This document shows positions 50,150-59,406 of a stretch of DNA of 64,000 bases, in pieces (the first letter of the stretch is position 1; each line of letters begins with the position of its first letter). The DNA is taken from contig CM044964.1 of the NCBI GenBank assembly GCA_024516035.1, positions 23,665,455-23,729,454 on the forward strand. Direction: 5' to 3'. The position numbers and the translations under genes were made by a program. This stretch comes from Bactericera cockerelli. Its lineage: Eukaryota > Arthropoda > Insecta > Hemiptera > Triozidae. Below the pieces are notes generated by a model. It was given only the letters and a program-made list of their open reading frames with translations. It was not told where the DNA came from and ran no database searches.

Positions 50150-50701
50150 TTTCTAAAATTTGAACCAATCAAAACTCTTAACTTGGTAACATTCAATGTT
50201 CCAGCCCATGTTATTTAAAATTACTATCTACTCTCTATCTTGGTAACATTCACTGTTCTAGCCAATCTATCTTGGTAACATTCAGTGTTCTAGCCAATAT
50301 TATCTTGATAACATTCACTGTTCTAGCCAATCTATCTTGGTAACATTCACTGTTCTAGCCAATCTATCTTGGTAACATTCACTGTTATAGCCAATGTTAT
50401 CTTGATAACATTCACTGTTCTAGCCAATCTATCTTGGTAACATTCAGTGTTCTAGCCAATATTATCTTGATAACATTCACTGTTCTAGCCAATCTATCTT
50501 GATAACATTCACTGTTCTAGCCAATCTATCTTGGTAACATTCACTGTTCTAGCCAATATTATCTTGATAACATTCACTGTTCTAGCCAATCTATCTTGAT
50601 AACATTCACTGTTCTAGCCAATCTATCTTGGTAACATTCAGTGTTCTAGCCAATATTATCTTGATAACATTCACTGTTCTAGCCAATCTATCTTGATAAC
50701 A
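50150..50701 (+). repeat. Minisatellite, 32-33 bp unit
   Basis: The unit 'ctatcttggtaacattcact', 'gttctagccaat' (or 'attatcttgataac..') occurs about 16 times. It resumes at about 55,683 after the LINE. Degenerate copies reach back to 49,930. Confidence 0.9.
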
Positions 50702-50777
50702 TTTTATTTATTTTATTTATTTTATTTTTATTTTTTTATAAATTAACGGGTTTCCCCATTTTTACATAATATGCTAT

Positions 50778-53700
50778 CTATAAATAACTTAAATATTTAT
50801 CTTTAATTTGTTGCAAAGAGTGATAAAAAATGTCTACGTCACTCCTAGTAAAAAATGTGTTCCCTGTTACCATTAACCTATTCATTGGACAGTTTTGGCT
50901 AATATTCGTAGAATAGGTGTCTGGGGTAAAGAGGTTTTGATTTCTAATGTTTCTACAGTTGATTCGAAAATTAATGTGTTCTAGGAGTTCAGGACAATTT
51001 ATTTGATTTCTCAGAATTTTGGTTAGGAATAGGATGTCGAGGAGTTCTCTGCGCGATTGAAGAGAAATTATTTTTGTATTACCTAGTGTCATAATATCAG
51101 TATAGTTGTGATTCTCAATCGTGACACCGTGTTTGAAGGCGTAGTAACGCAAAAATTTTCTTTGAACTTGCTCTACTTTTCCTATGAGATTTTGGTATTG
51201 GGGAGACCAGATGATAGATGCAAATTCCAAAACAGATCTTACCAGTGAACAGTAAAGAATATACACTGTGATCGGATTTCTGAATAAACGAGTATTTCTT
51301 ATGAGGTAGCTTAGAACGCGGTATGCTTTGTTTACTATGTATGTAATATGTATGTTAAATTTCAGATCTGGTTGGTAGATGACACCTAGGTCTCTTATCT
51401 GTGTAACACATTCAAGAGGTCTATCGTTGAGTGTGTAAGTATAGAGGATAGGGTTTTGTTTTCGATGAAAAGTCATTATTTTACATTTTGTGACATTAAG
51501 TTGCATTTTATTACACTCAGACCACATTTGTATTTTATTAAGAGCGCTTTGTAATGTATTGCAATCCATGGATGTTGTGACTTTTGTACAGATTCTTAAA
51601 TCATCTGCATACTGCCAAAACCTGAGTCTATCACTCTCCTGTATAAAGTGGTCTAGATCGTTGCTGTAGATGTCATACAGGAGTCCTGAGAGGTGACCAC
51701 CTTGAGGACATCCTGATAGGACATCGAACGGCGCAGATAGGTGTTCATGGAACGTTGGAGTAGAGGACGTTAGGTAGGAGTCGGCATCGTTAGTATAGAG
51801 ATAAGAGTTTCTATTATATTTCACTATCTGTTGTCTGTTTGAAAGCATGTTGAGTAACCATTGAAGCAAAGGCGGTCTGACACCTAAAGCTTCAAGTTTA
51901 GTGATAAATATATTAATATTTAATTTATCAAAGGCGCGGCTGTAGTCAAGATAGCATACATCTAACTGACTGCCGCTTTCGACAGACTCCATGGCATATT
52001 GAGTGAAAAGCGTAAGGTTAGATATTACAGATTTATTTTTTATAAAACCATGTTGGTTCTTGTTTATTATGTGACCTAGTGCGTCTTGTAGCTTGTCATG
52101 CACCAATGCCTCAAATAGTTTAGGCAGTGCAGACAGTTTGGCAACTGGGCGGTAGTTTTCTATATTAGAGCTATCGCCAGATTTCAAAAGGGGTGTGATA
52201 TAGGATACTTTCCAGGTAGTTGGAAATGTACCCTCGGCAAGTGATCTGTTAAAGATAATGTGTAGGGGAGTTACAAGAGAGCTAGCACAATTTTTTAAAA
52301 TACACGAAGGTATTTTATCAGGACCACTGGAAGAGATGTTTTTTAAGCTTTTTAATTTTTGGAAAATAGAATCCTCATTAAGACTGATTTGAGTTAAGGG
52401 TGTTAATAAAGTTGACTTTGAGCTGAAATCGAATTTGGACGAGGCCAGTTGTTCGCAAGAGTAAACAGATGAAAAGTGATTTGCGAAAAGATTCGCGATT
52501 TCATCAGGTTCGCTGGCAAATTTATCTTTAAGGTAGAAAGCCGGGGCTAGTGTGTTGGTTTTGTTTTTGTTAACGAATTGCCACAGTCTACGAGGATTTT
52601 TTTCGAGTAGAGATTCGATCTTCCTCACATGGGCTGAGTACTCACTCTGAGAAAGAGCTTTACATCGCTGTCTTAGATCATTGAATATATTGAGAAAATT
52701 TTGTTTCTTTGTTTGCTTAAAGTTTTTGTGAGCTATTTTTTTTTCTAAGATTAAGTTTTTCAGCTGGGGACTCATCCACTCTGGAAACTTAAAGTTAGAT
52801 ATTTGTACCTGAGGTACATGTAGATTAATAAGTCTCGTTATCTGAGAGTAAAACTCAGTGATGACGTCATCTAGTGATGAGTAGTTATCTAATGTTTCTA
52901 CCCAATTAATGTCACTAAGCGCTTGATTTAGTAATATGTAGTTTGCTTTTTTGAAACATTGATAAGTAATAGGTGAAATATTAGAAGTAGCAGTTTGTCT
53001 CTTTATTTTCTTAATATTGAGAAGAACATGAAGGGGCGGGTGGTAACCGTCCACATTAACCAGTGGCTCGGCGCATAGCGTGACATCAATGTTATGCGTG
53101 TCAGAGAGGACGAGATCAAGGATGTTGCCGTCCTGGTTTGGAACTTCATTTTTCTGAGTTAAGTTATGGCAAATAATAGCATTCTTCAGACACTCAGCTT
53201 GTCTGTTAGGTAGCGGGTCAATAGATGCCGCATCCCAATTTACCCTACCAATATTGAAATCGCCGAATATTAGCAGGTGAGAAGAGTGATGTGTTTGGCT
53301 AATTTCCTCAAGGGATTCAACAAAAGACTCGTAGGTGTCTACTGGTGCCCTCGGAGGTATGTAGGCACCGCAAATTATGTATTTGATTTTTTTAATGGAG
53401 ACCGAGACAAAAAGAGTTTCTATATTGTTGTTAGAAATTGTTAAACGTTTTGAAGTTAGAAACCGTCGGATCGCTATAAGTACCCCGCCCCCTCTATTGG
53501 AGGACGATGTGAGAGGGTTGCGGTCTTGACGATATATTTGATAGTCACCAAACCCAAGTTCAGAATCGTGAAATTTGTCGTTGAGCCAAGTTTCGGAAAA
53601 AATATACACGTCATATGATGATAAAGGTAAGTTACACGTGAGTGTGGTAAGTTTCGTACGTAGTCCACGTACGTTTTGGTAGTAGATTTTTACCTTGTAG

Positions 53701-53834
53701 GAATCTAGTTGTGGCGGTGACAAAGTAATGAGGTTGTTCAAATTACGACGGTTAGGGTGTTTGTTGAAAGAAGGGAATTTTTTACCTTTATTACTAAGAG
53801 GTATTATTGGGATGTCAAAATTTAATGAAAAGGG
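50778..53834 (-). CDS. LINE ORF2: endonuclease-reverse transcriptase
   Basis: The frame is open from 53,846 (after a TAA) to the stop at 50,778, about 1015 codons. An apurinic-type endonuclease comes first (YYQNVRGLRTK, SETWLND, GAYIPP, FGDFN, then VDGYHPP in the usual SDH position). The reverse transcriptase follows (SGPDKIPSCILKN, YRPVAKLSALPKLFE, CPQGGHLSG, QYADDLRI near residue 710 of the uninterrupted frame), then a LINE C-terminal domain. It would nick the target and copy the element RNA there. There is no AUG near the start: the first methionine falls about 317 codons after position 53,741, beyond the endonuclease. It overlaps ORF1 by 25 nt in the -1 frame at C CCT TTT (53,834-53,828), so I set the start there. 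Confidence 0.9.
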   Translation of the reverse strand, partial: PFSLNFDIPIIPLSNKGKKFPSFNKHPNRRNLNNLITLSPPQLDSYKVKIYYQNVRGLRTKLTTLTCNLPLSSYDVYIFSETWLNDKFHDSELGFGDYQIYRQDRNPLTSSSNRGGGVLIAIRRFLTSKRLTISNNNIETLFVSVSIKKIKYIICGAYIPPRAPVDTYESFVESLEEISQTHHSSHLLIFGDFNIGRVNWDAASIDPLPNRQAECLKNAIICHNLTQKNEVPNQDGNILDLVLSDTHNIDVTLCAEPLVNVDGYHPPLHVLLNIKKIKRQTATSNISPITYQCFKKANYILLNQALSDINWVETLDNYSSLDDVITEFYSQITRLINLHVPQVQISNFKFPEWMSPQLKNLILEKKIAHKNFKQTKKQNFLNIFNDLRQRCKALSQSEYSAHVRKIESLLEKNPRRLWQFVNKNKTNTLAPAFYLKDKFASEPDEIANLFANHFSSVYSCEQLASSKFDFSSKSTLLTPLTQISLNEDSIFQKLKSLKNISSSGPDKIPSCILKNCASSLVTPLHIIFNRSLAEGTFPTTWKVSYITPLLKSGDSSNIENYRPVAKLSALPKLFEALVHDKLQDALGHIINKNQHGFIKNKSVISNLTLFTQYAMESVESGSQLDVCYLDYSRAFDKLNINIFITKLEALGVRPPLLQWLLNMLSNRQQIVKYNRNSYLYTNDADSYLTSSTPTFHEHLSAPFDVLSGCPQGGHLSGLLYDIYSNDLDHFIQESDRLRFWQYADDLRICTKVTTSMDCNTLQSALNKIQMWSECNKMQLNVTKCKIMTFHRKQNPILYTYTLNDRPLECVTQIRDLGVIYQPDLKFNIHITYIVNKAYRVLSYLIRNTRLFRNPITVYILYCSLVRSVLEFASIIWSPQYQNLIGKVEQVQRKFLRYYAFKHGVTIENHNYTDIMTLGNTKIISLQSRRELLDILFLTKILRNQINCPELLEHINFRINCRNIRNQNLFTPDTYSTNISQNCPMNRLMVTGNTFFTRSDVDIFYHSLQQIKDKYLSYL

Positions 53835-55525
53835 TGCGTAGCACTGTTATTGTATAAATTTTGATCATAGGTGTAGTTAGATTGAGGATTTTGATTGAAG
53901 TTATAGGTACTATTAGTAGGTAGAGGTAAGTTGTAGGTACTATTCGTAGGTATAGGTAAGTTGTAGGTATTATTCGTAGGTATAGGTAAGTTATATGTTG
54001 AAGCATTCTGAGAGTAGGTATCCATATTGAAGTTGTTGTCTCTGTGTTGGTACGAGTTATTGAACGGGACTATCCTACCATTAGTATTGTTGTAAGTAAC
54101 ATTAGGTAGGTGTGGGTAGTTTGTGTCATAGCTCGTACAGGGTGTACTATTTGCTTCAGGTTTATTGGAAAGATAAGGTAGTCGGTTGTATGGGGTGTAA
54201 GAAGTAGTAGTATCATTTTTATTTTCTTTCCTAGTAAAGGTTCTAGGTTTACGATTGTAGTGAGATGGGGTTCGGTGTGATCCTCTAAAGTTTGTATGTG
54301 GGTGTGTGTTGTAGTGTCCTGTTTTCTTTGTGGTATTACCAGAAGAAGGCAGGGTTACAGTGGAGGGAGGAGGATCTGTGGGTAAGGATTCTGAGCTTTC
54401 TAGAATTTTATTTGATATATCTTTGCAAAGTTTACCTTTTCCTGATTTGTTTAGGTGAATCAGATCAACATAGTCCCAGTTATCAACAATTAGTTTGGGA
54501 TCGTAAGTTGTGACGTTAGCGAAATCTTTTACAAAATCAGTAAGATTTAAATTAACTTTTTTGATGTGTAGATTCAGCCTCGGATCGTCGAAACGTTCCG
54601 GTACTAGCACAAAATGAATACGTTGAGATGCTGAAAAATTATCAAATATTTTACGCAAAGACTCGCGAATTTCTCTAAGAGGAGTAATTTGGATATCATT
54701 AGATCCTACCATTACAATTAAATGTTTACAAGATTTTAATTTACTGTTGCATTTTGATGCAACTTTTTTTGCCGTGGCACCTGGAAGAACGAGTTGCTCA
54801 AGATGAAAGGTGTCAGGCAGCTGTTTCTGTAGCGCATTCTTCAGGTTGCGGGCATGGCTGTCCCCGATGATGAACACGTCCAGTGGCTGCTGCTGCGGAT
54901 GCTCATCCTGCTGAGGGGTTGTGGAAGGATCTGCTTGGTTGGGATTTGCAGAACTGGTTGTGGGATATAGACCACCCTGTATGTTAGATTTGTTAGAATC
55001 GATCAAGTTGATTTTAAGAGATTCCATCTTCAGTTCCAACGAGCCTGTTTTTTCTTTAATATGATCAAGTTCGTCTCGTAATTGATTAGTATTTTGTAGA
55101 ATTTCATTCTGAGTGGAATTTAGATTTTTAATGGAATGAAAAACTTCATCTATTTTACTACATAGAGCTTGTAGCAAGTGAGAAGTTACTTGGTTGCCAG
55201 CATCAATGTGAACTTTGATATTGGTCTCGGCATTATTGATTGAGGAAGAAGTTTTAACTCCATGTTTGTCTATAAGAGCTCGAAAGTCTTTATCTAGTTG
55301 GTTGGGTGACTCACCAGAGGGTAGAGGTTCTTTAGTGACGGCTACCTGTTTGTCCGGGTTCTTTTTGCAAGTATCGCATCGCCATTTCAGCCTCTCTTGT
55401 GAATCCTTCGCCTTCCAGGAGGTGTTTGAGATTGAGCAGGGGAAGTGGTAGCGGGTGCTGCATCCTTGGCACTTGGTGTATCCAGTTTCAGGTGCGACCG
55501 GTTGGTTGCACTTACCACAATCCAT
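53822..55525 (-). CDS. LINE ORF1: PHD finger and SGNH esterase protein
   Basis: 567 residues, ATG at 55,523-55,525. A C4HC3 PHD-like finger uses C3, C6, C19, C22, H27, C30, C50 and C53. A helical/coiled-coil region covers about 95-175. The SGNH hydrolase has GDSH (221-224), GSND (274-277) and DLIHLN (354-359, Asp and His of the catalytic set). The tail is rich in Asn, Tyr and Thr with four tandem units of the form YNLPIPTNST (511-542). PHD plus esterase in ORF1 is the published hallmark of CR1-like elements. The protein probably binds RNA or chromatin during retrotransposition. The tandem tail may be specific to this family. Confidence 0.92.
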   Translation of the reverse strand: MDCGKCNQPVAPETGYTKCQGCSTRYHFPCSISNTSWKAKDSQERLKWRCDTCKKNPDKQVAVTKEPLPSGESPNQLDKDFRALIDKHGVKTSSSINNAETNIKVHIDAGNQVTSHLLQALCSKIDEVFHSIKNLNSTQNEILQNTNQLRDELDHIKEKTGSLELKMESLKINLIDSNKSNIQGGLYPTTSSANPNQADPSTTPQQDEHPQQQPLDVFIIGDSHARNLKNALQKQLPDTFHLEQLVLPGATAKKVASKCNSKLKSCKHLIVMVGSNDIQITPLREIRESLRKIFDNFSASQRIHFVLVPERFDDPRLNLHIKKVNLNLTDFVKDFANVTTYDPKLIVDNWDYVDLIHLNKSGKGKLCKDISNKILESSESLPTDPPPSTVTLPSSGNTTKKTGHYNTHPHTNFRGSHRTPSHYNRKPRTFTRKENKNDTTTSYTPYNRLPYLSNKPEANSTPCTSYDTNYPHLPNVTYNNTNGRIVPFNNSYQHRDNNFNMDTYSQNASTYNLPIPTNNTYNLPIPTNSTYNLPLPTNSTYNFNQNPQSNYTYDQNLYNNSATHPFH

Positions 55526-55682
55526 TGTGTGAGTGATCAGTGACAGTTATGAATGTGCACTTTTACACTGAAGAGGTTGGTTATCACAAAACTTTAAAAA
55601 TTAATTATTAATATTTGAAATTAATTTTTCGAAATAATTTACGTAATTTAGGAGTACAATTGCCACTTACTTGTTTATATCT

Positions 55683-55800
55683 TTCACTGTTCTAGCCATT
55701 CTATCTTGGTAACATTCACTGTTCTAACCAATATTATCTTGATAACATTCAGTGTGCCAGAACCAATATATCTTGTTGACATTCAATGTCCCAGCCAATC
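55683..55800 (+). repeat. Minisatellite, continuation after the LINE
   Basis: 'ttcactgttctagccattct', 'atcttggtaacattcactgt' resume the array broken at 50,701. Confidence 0.85.
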
Positions 55801-56016
55801 CTGTTTGTTCTATTTACTGCTAATTTACTTATCCTGTATATGTGTACCTATATTTGAAAATATCTATCCGCTTAACAAAATATTGTAAAGTTTTGAAGTA
55901 CAGTTTTGTAATCACCGCCTAGAGACACTCAAGGAATTCTAGAGTGTGTCTAGGAATCTATTATTTGTTGCAAGGTTCACCTTAAAAATCCAAAGTAATG
56001 TCATATGTAACAGTCT

Positions 56017-56118
56017 GTCCCGGTAGCTCAGTGGTAAAGGCGGCACTCTGTGAATCCAAGGATTCCAGAGTTCGTGGGTTCGAAGCCCAGCCGGGACATG
56101 ACAAGTTATCCTCCCATG
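56017..56118 (+). repeat. SINE family A, 3'-truncated
   Basis: Complete tRNA-like head (GTCCCGGTAGCTCAGTGG, 'gggttcgaagcccagccggg') up to 'atcctcccat', then unrelated sequence. Because the shared body begins here too, I treat it as a SINE and not as a tRNA gene. Confidence 0.7.
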
Positions 56119-56496
56119 ATGGTGAGGGTCAAATCGGCATTCATTTCCTTTTTCTGAGGTAAGATTTCTTTTCTACGAGATTGTTTTGGGAATAAATTTG
56201 TTTATTTTTCAGCCAAGTTTGTGCGAGACTGATAGTTACGTTTTTGTTAGGATCTTTTTTAATAATTGTTGTTAGTTTGTAATTTTTTTTTGTTTCAATT
56301 GTGTATGAAGATGCTGGTGGTTACAAAATGTATTTTTTTAGACTCCTCGAAAAAAAACTATAGTATTTACAAAATATTAATTTTATTTTTAAATAAAATG
56401 TGAAATAATAATTAAAAAAATGTTAATATTGTTTCTTTTTGTAAAGAGATGTGTTCATTTTTTTCGTTCTCTTGCCTGACGTACAGGCATTTTTCA

Positions 56497-56658
56497 ATCC
56501 CGTTAGCTTAGTGGTCAAGGTGTAGGTCTGGTTATCCAAAGTTTGTGAGTTCGAATCTCAGCTGAGACAAGTTGTCCTCCCATTTGGAATTTTTACCTCA
56601 TAATAGTCATAATAATATACTTCTTGGGCTTACTGCTTCAGTCATTGGACTGAGTGTT
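56497..56658 (+). repeat. SINE family A variant
   Basis: A diverged head ('cccgttagcttagtggtcaa', 'gagttcgaatctcagctgag') with the family A body (ttggaatttttacctcataa, 'cttgggcttactgctt'). Confidence 0.7.
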
Positions 56659-56681
56659 TTTTTTATTATTTATTATTGCAT

Positions 56682-56850
56682 ACATAGCCGAGTGGTTAAG
56701 AGCATTCGTTATTGACCCGGAGGTTGCGGGTTCGAATCCCGGCCGGAGCGGAAATTTCTGACCGAAATTTTCTGTTTCCGGAATGGCATGGATGTAAAGG
56801 TAAAGTGCCCTAAAGTAACGCGAAAGCGGTTCCGGGGCACCTTTAAAAAA
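56682..56850 (+). repeat. SINE family F, tRNA(Ser/Leu)-like head
   Basis: 'agccgagtggttaagagcat' and 'gcgggttcgaatcccggccg' give good A and B boxes. The body 'gaccgaaattttctgtttcc', 'cgaaagcggttccggggcac' ends in an A8 tract. It occurs once in the window, so the SINE call rests on the A tail. Confidence 0.6.
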
Positions 56851-56890
56851 AACTTGCTTATTTACATAAGTTAATAAATAGGAATTTTAA

Positions 56891-57162
56891 GCCAGCGTCG
56901 ATGGCATGTTGAATACACCGGTTCCCTTCAGAACACCGAAGTTAAGCGACATCCAGCGAGGTTAAGACTTGGATGGGTGACCATTCAAATTCTAATTCTC
57001 GTGACGCTGGCTTTTCCCGGCCCCACTCAGGCTGGGTGAGGTCAATGTGAGTAGCAGGTTTGTGAGTTTCCTGCGAATGGAGGGTGAGACCCCCGTCGTG
57101 ATGTGACCATGGCAGTTGAAAGCGACGTTAAACCCCACTTAAAAAAAAAAAAAAAAAAAATA
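56891..57162 (+). repeat. 5S-derived SINE, full length
   Basis: 'gccagcgtcgatggcatgtt', 'gaacaccgaagttaagcgac' and 'acttggatgggtgacc' are 5S-like (box A, IE, box C order). The body is 'ggccccactcaggctgggtg' and 'gcagttgaaagcgacgttaa', then a long A tail. This is the SINE3 layout. Confidence 0.9.
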
Positions 57163-57504
57163 GGAATTTTTGTTATGAAGTCAGAGCCTCTTCGCAATTT
57201 TACTTCCGAAAAAATTCTTAGATAAGAAATCGGAAGTATTGTGATCTTAGAATATAGGGAAAATAATTTTCTACCATATACAACAAATTTGAATAAAATC
57301 GGTTTAGCGGTTTTGGAGATATTCTAGTGATAATAATGGCTATCGAAAATGAAACTCAGACTGCATAAGGATTGTTGATTAAATACTATTTTATTGATTA
57401 TAGGGGTACAGAGGATATTTTGAACATTAAATAATTTTATTTTATGTTTTGTCTTACATAACACGATGTATTAATTATATACAGAAACAAAGTCATAATA
57501 ATAA

Positions 57505-57672
57505 TAACACTCTTTAGTGGAAGGTAACCACTAGCCCAGGTTAATGCTCAAAGCGTTTTCTACCACCTTACCCTCAAGAGAGTCTTATTATTATGTGGTT
57601 ACAAACTCAAATTAATGAGGAAAAATGGGTGGGATTCGAGCCAACGGATCCCTTCGCTACCTGGATTACCTC
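57505..57672 (-). repeat. SINE family B, minus copy
   Basis: 'cactctttagtggaaggtaa', 'cgttttctaccaccttaccc', 'gagccaacggatcccttcgc'. Most of the head lies after 57,640 and is cut short. Confidence 0.7.
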
Positions 57673-57740
57673 AGAATATTTTAATTCACATCAAAACAAA
57701 ATTCAAAAGGCCAACTTTTTTCCTGTACTTTTCTTTTATG

Positions 57741-57863
57741 AAGCCAGCATCGATGTCGCGTTGAATGCATCTGTGAGTTTCTTGCGAATGGAGGGTAACA
57801 CCTCCGTCGTGCTATGACCATGCAGTTGAAAGCGACGTCAACCCCCCAAATTTAAAAAAAAAA
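57741..57863 (+). repeat. 5S-derived SINE, internally deleted
   Basis: The 5S start 'gccagcatcgatgtcgcgtt' jumps at 57,771 straight to 'gtgagtttcttgcgaatgga' and the A tail. About 140 bp are missing. Confidence 0.75.
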
Positions 57864-58723
57864 ACCAACCAAAGACAATATACATTCTATACCTTATGTG
57901 TGATAGAAAGTGAAAAAAAAATTATGAAAATTTGGAAAACATATTTTTTCACAGCAGCTTGCTCAAGATTGGTTGAATACTGTTGAGCAAATATCCTTCA
58001 TTATTTCAGCTACCAAATAAGAAAAGTACCTAAATAAAATTATTGACTATCATACAAATCAGATATTTACACAAACACATACCTCAATTACATGCCTTAA
58101 TATTAAACTTTTAGGTATTGCAAGAATCTACTTTAAAAATAAAACTAATTAAATAGTAATTATGTACATAAAGGTCGTACATAATAAATTTATGTACTAC
58201 CTTTTTCTTTACTGAACTCATTTCGTTCAAATTTCTAACACGTATTCCTAGACCTTCAGTCAGCAGGTTTGACCTTCGGACAGCCCAATAACTCCTGTGG
58301 CGCCGAGTTCTGGCCTGAAAAGATGTACGGCAATGCCTCATTGTGTAGAGTAGGGTTAAAGGAAATAAATATAGGGCCATGCCTCAATCCGTAACTGCGG
58401 AACGGCGTAATATAATATTTACATCTTATTTATTCCAGGATATCTCTCTTGAGTTATGGGTTGCACTCTTTACTTTTCCTCTAAAGGGCGAGATTATTAT
58501 TGACGTTTTTGTAAAACCTCTGTGGTGCTAAGTCTCGGATTGCGTACTGTCCAAGATAGGGAAAACCGATGCTAAGCAATGACTTAAGTTTTCGATGTTG
58601 CCTATTAATTTCGCCCTATATCTCCTTGGAATAAATTTATGAACAAAGAAAACTCCTTCCACCAGTGGCGTCATCATCTCCTTTGAGATGATGTTTTCGG
58701 ACAATAATCAACAATCTAATACA

Positions 58724-59020
58724 GGAGTACTGAAACGGTTATTTGAAACAGGATTACTGAAAGGGTTAAGCTTGACATTCCCTTAAGTCTAAGGGTGGCA
58801 TTATGAAACAGGGTTAGATGTAATATTAGTGGACACTATCCCTTAACACGACGCCCTCCACTATGAATTTCAACCAATCATAGCGAGCTAAATTCCTACT
58901 AAAGGACGTGTTGAGGTATAGTGTCCACTAAGATAAATCTAAGCCCGTTCCATAATTCAACCTTATTGAGAGGGAACGTCAAGTTTAACCCTTTCAGTAC
59001 TCCTATTTCAAATCGAAAAC
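58724..59020. repeat. Hairpin MITE-like element near the ABC transporter 3' end
   Basis: The arms 'attactgaaagggttaagct' and 'gtttaaccctttcagtact' are inverted around a centre near 58,880, with inner arms 'gtggacactatccctta' and 'taggtatagtgtccac'-like. TTAA words at the ends hint at a piggyBac-type origin. Confidence 0.6.
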
Positions 59021-59200
59021 CAAACCTACGCCTGTTTCCAATCAAAAACTTAACCCTTTTAGTACTTCTGCTTTAGATCGAAAACTTAACCCTTTGAGTA
59101 CTGCTGTTTAACTTAACCCTGGAAAACTCCATCCTTTCAGAACTCCTCGTGAAATCGCGAAAACTTAACCCTTCGAGTACTCGTGTTAACCTTAACCCTT
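59000..59200 (-). repeat. Degenerate tandem repeat sharing the transporter stop region
   Basis: On the minus strand the word GAAAGGGTTAAG recurs, linked by 'gtactc' and 'ttttcgat', about every 45-50 bp for five units. The first unit is the end of the coding exon itself (CGAAAGGGTTAA at the stop codon). Confidence 0.6.
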
Positions 59201-59406
59201 TCGGAATTTGATGAGCAGGACGCTGGAGCTCAGGAACACGGTTATCCAGAGAAGGGTCGCTATGAATCCCACATAGACGCTGGGTTCACTCATATCCCAG
59301 CCCTTGGCCAGGATGCATCGCAGGGACTCGGTAGAAAGCGTGAGGGGTAGGATGAAGCTGACGGCCCGTACCAGATAGTGCATGCCTTGCACTGGCCAGA
59401 TGATTC
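59192..59406 (-). CDS. ABC transporter last exon
   Basis: Acceptor CCAG|GAATCATC. It reads IIWPVQGMHYLVRAVSFILP, then LSTESLRCILAKGWDMSEP, a final helix and KFRKG, stop TAA. Confidence 0.9.

Larger units (their letters stand above)
50702..55682 (-). mobile_element. CR1/L2-type LINE, near full length, both ORFs open
   Basis: The element runs on the minus strand from about 55,680 to 50,702, ending in an AAATAAAAT-type tail. It lies inside a minisatellite that continues on both sides, so the limits are good to a few bases. There is little or no target duplication, as is usual for CR1-like elements. ORF1 has PHD and SGNH esterase domains and ORF2 has endonuclease and reverse transcriptase. No stop or frameshift interrupts either frame, so the copy may be recent. 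Confidence 0.92.

Noticed and set aside
56017..56100. Functional tRNA gene
   Set aside because: The head folds as a tRNA, but the same head with the same non-tRNA body occurs at 30,081, 31,129 and 47,264, so it is a SINE.
56891..57010. 5S rRNA gene
   Set aside because: Only the first two-thirds resemble 5S; the rest is SINE body with an A tail, and several copies share it.
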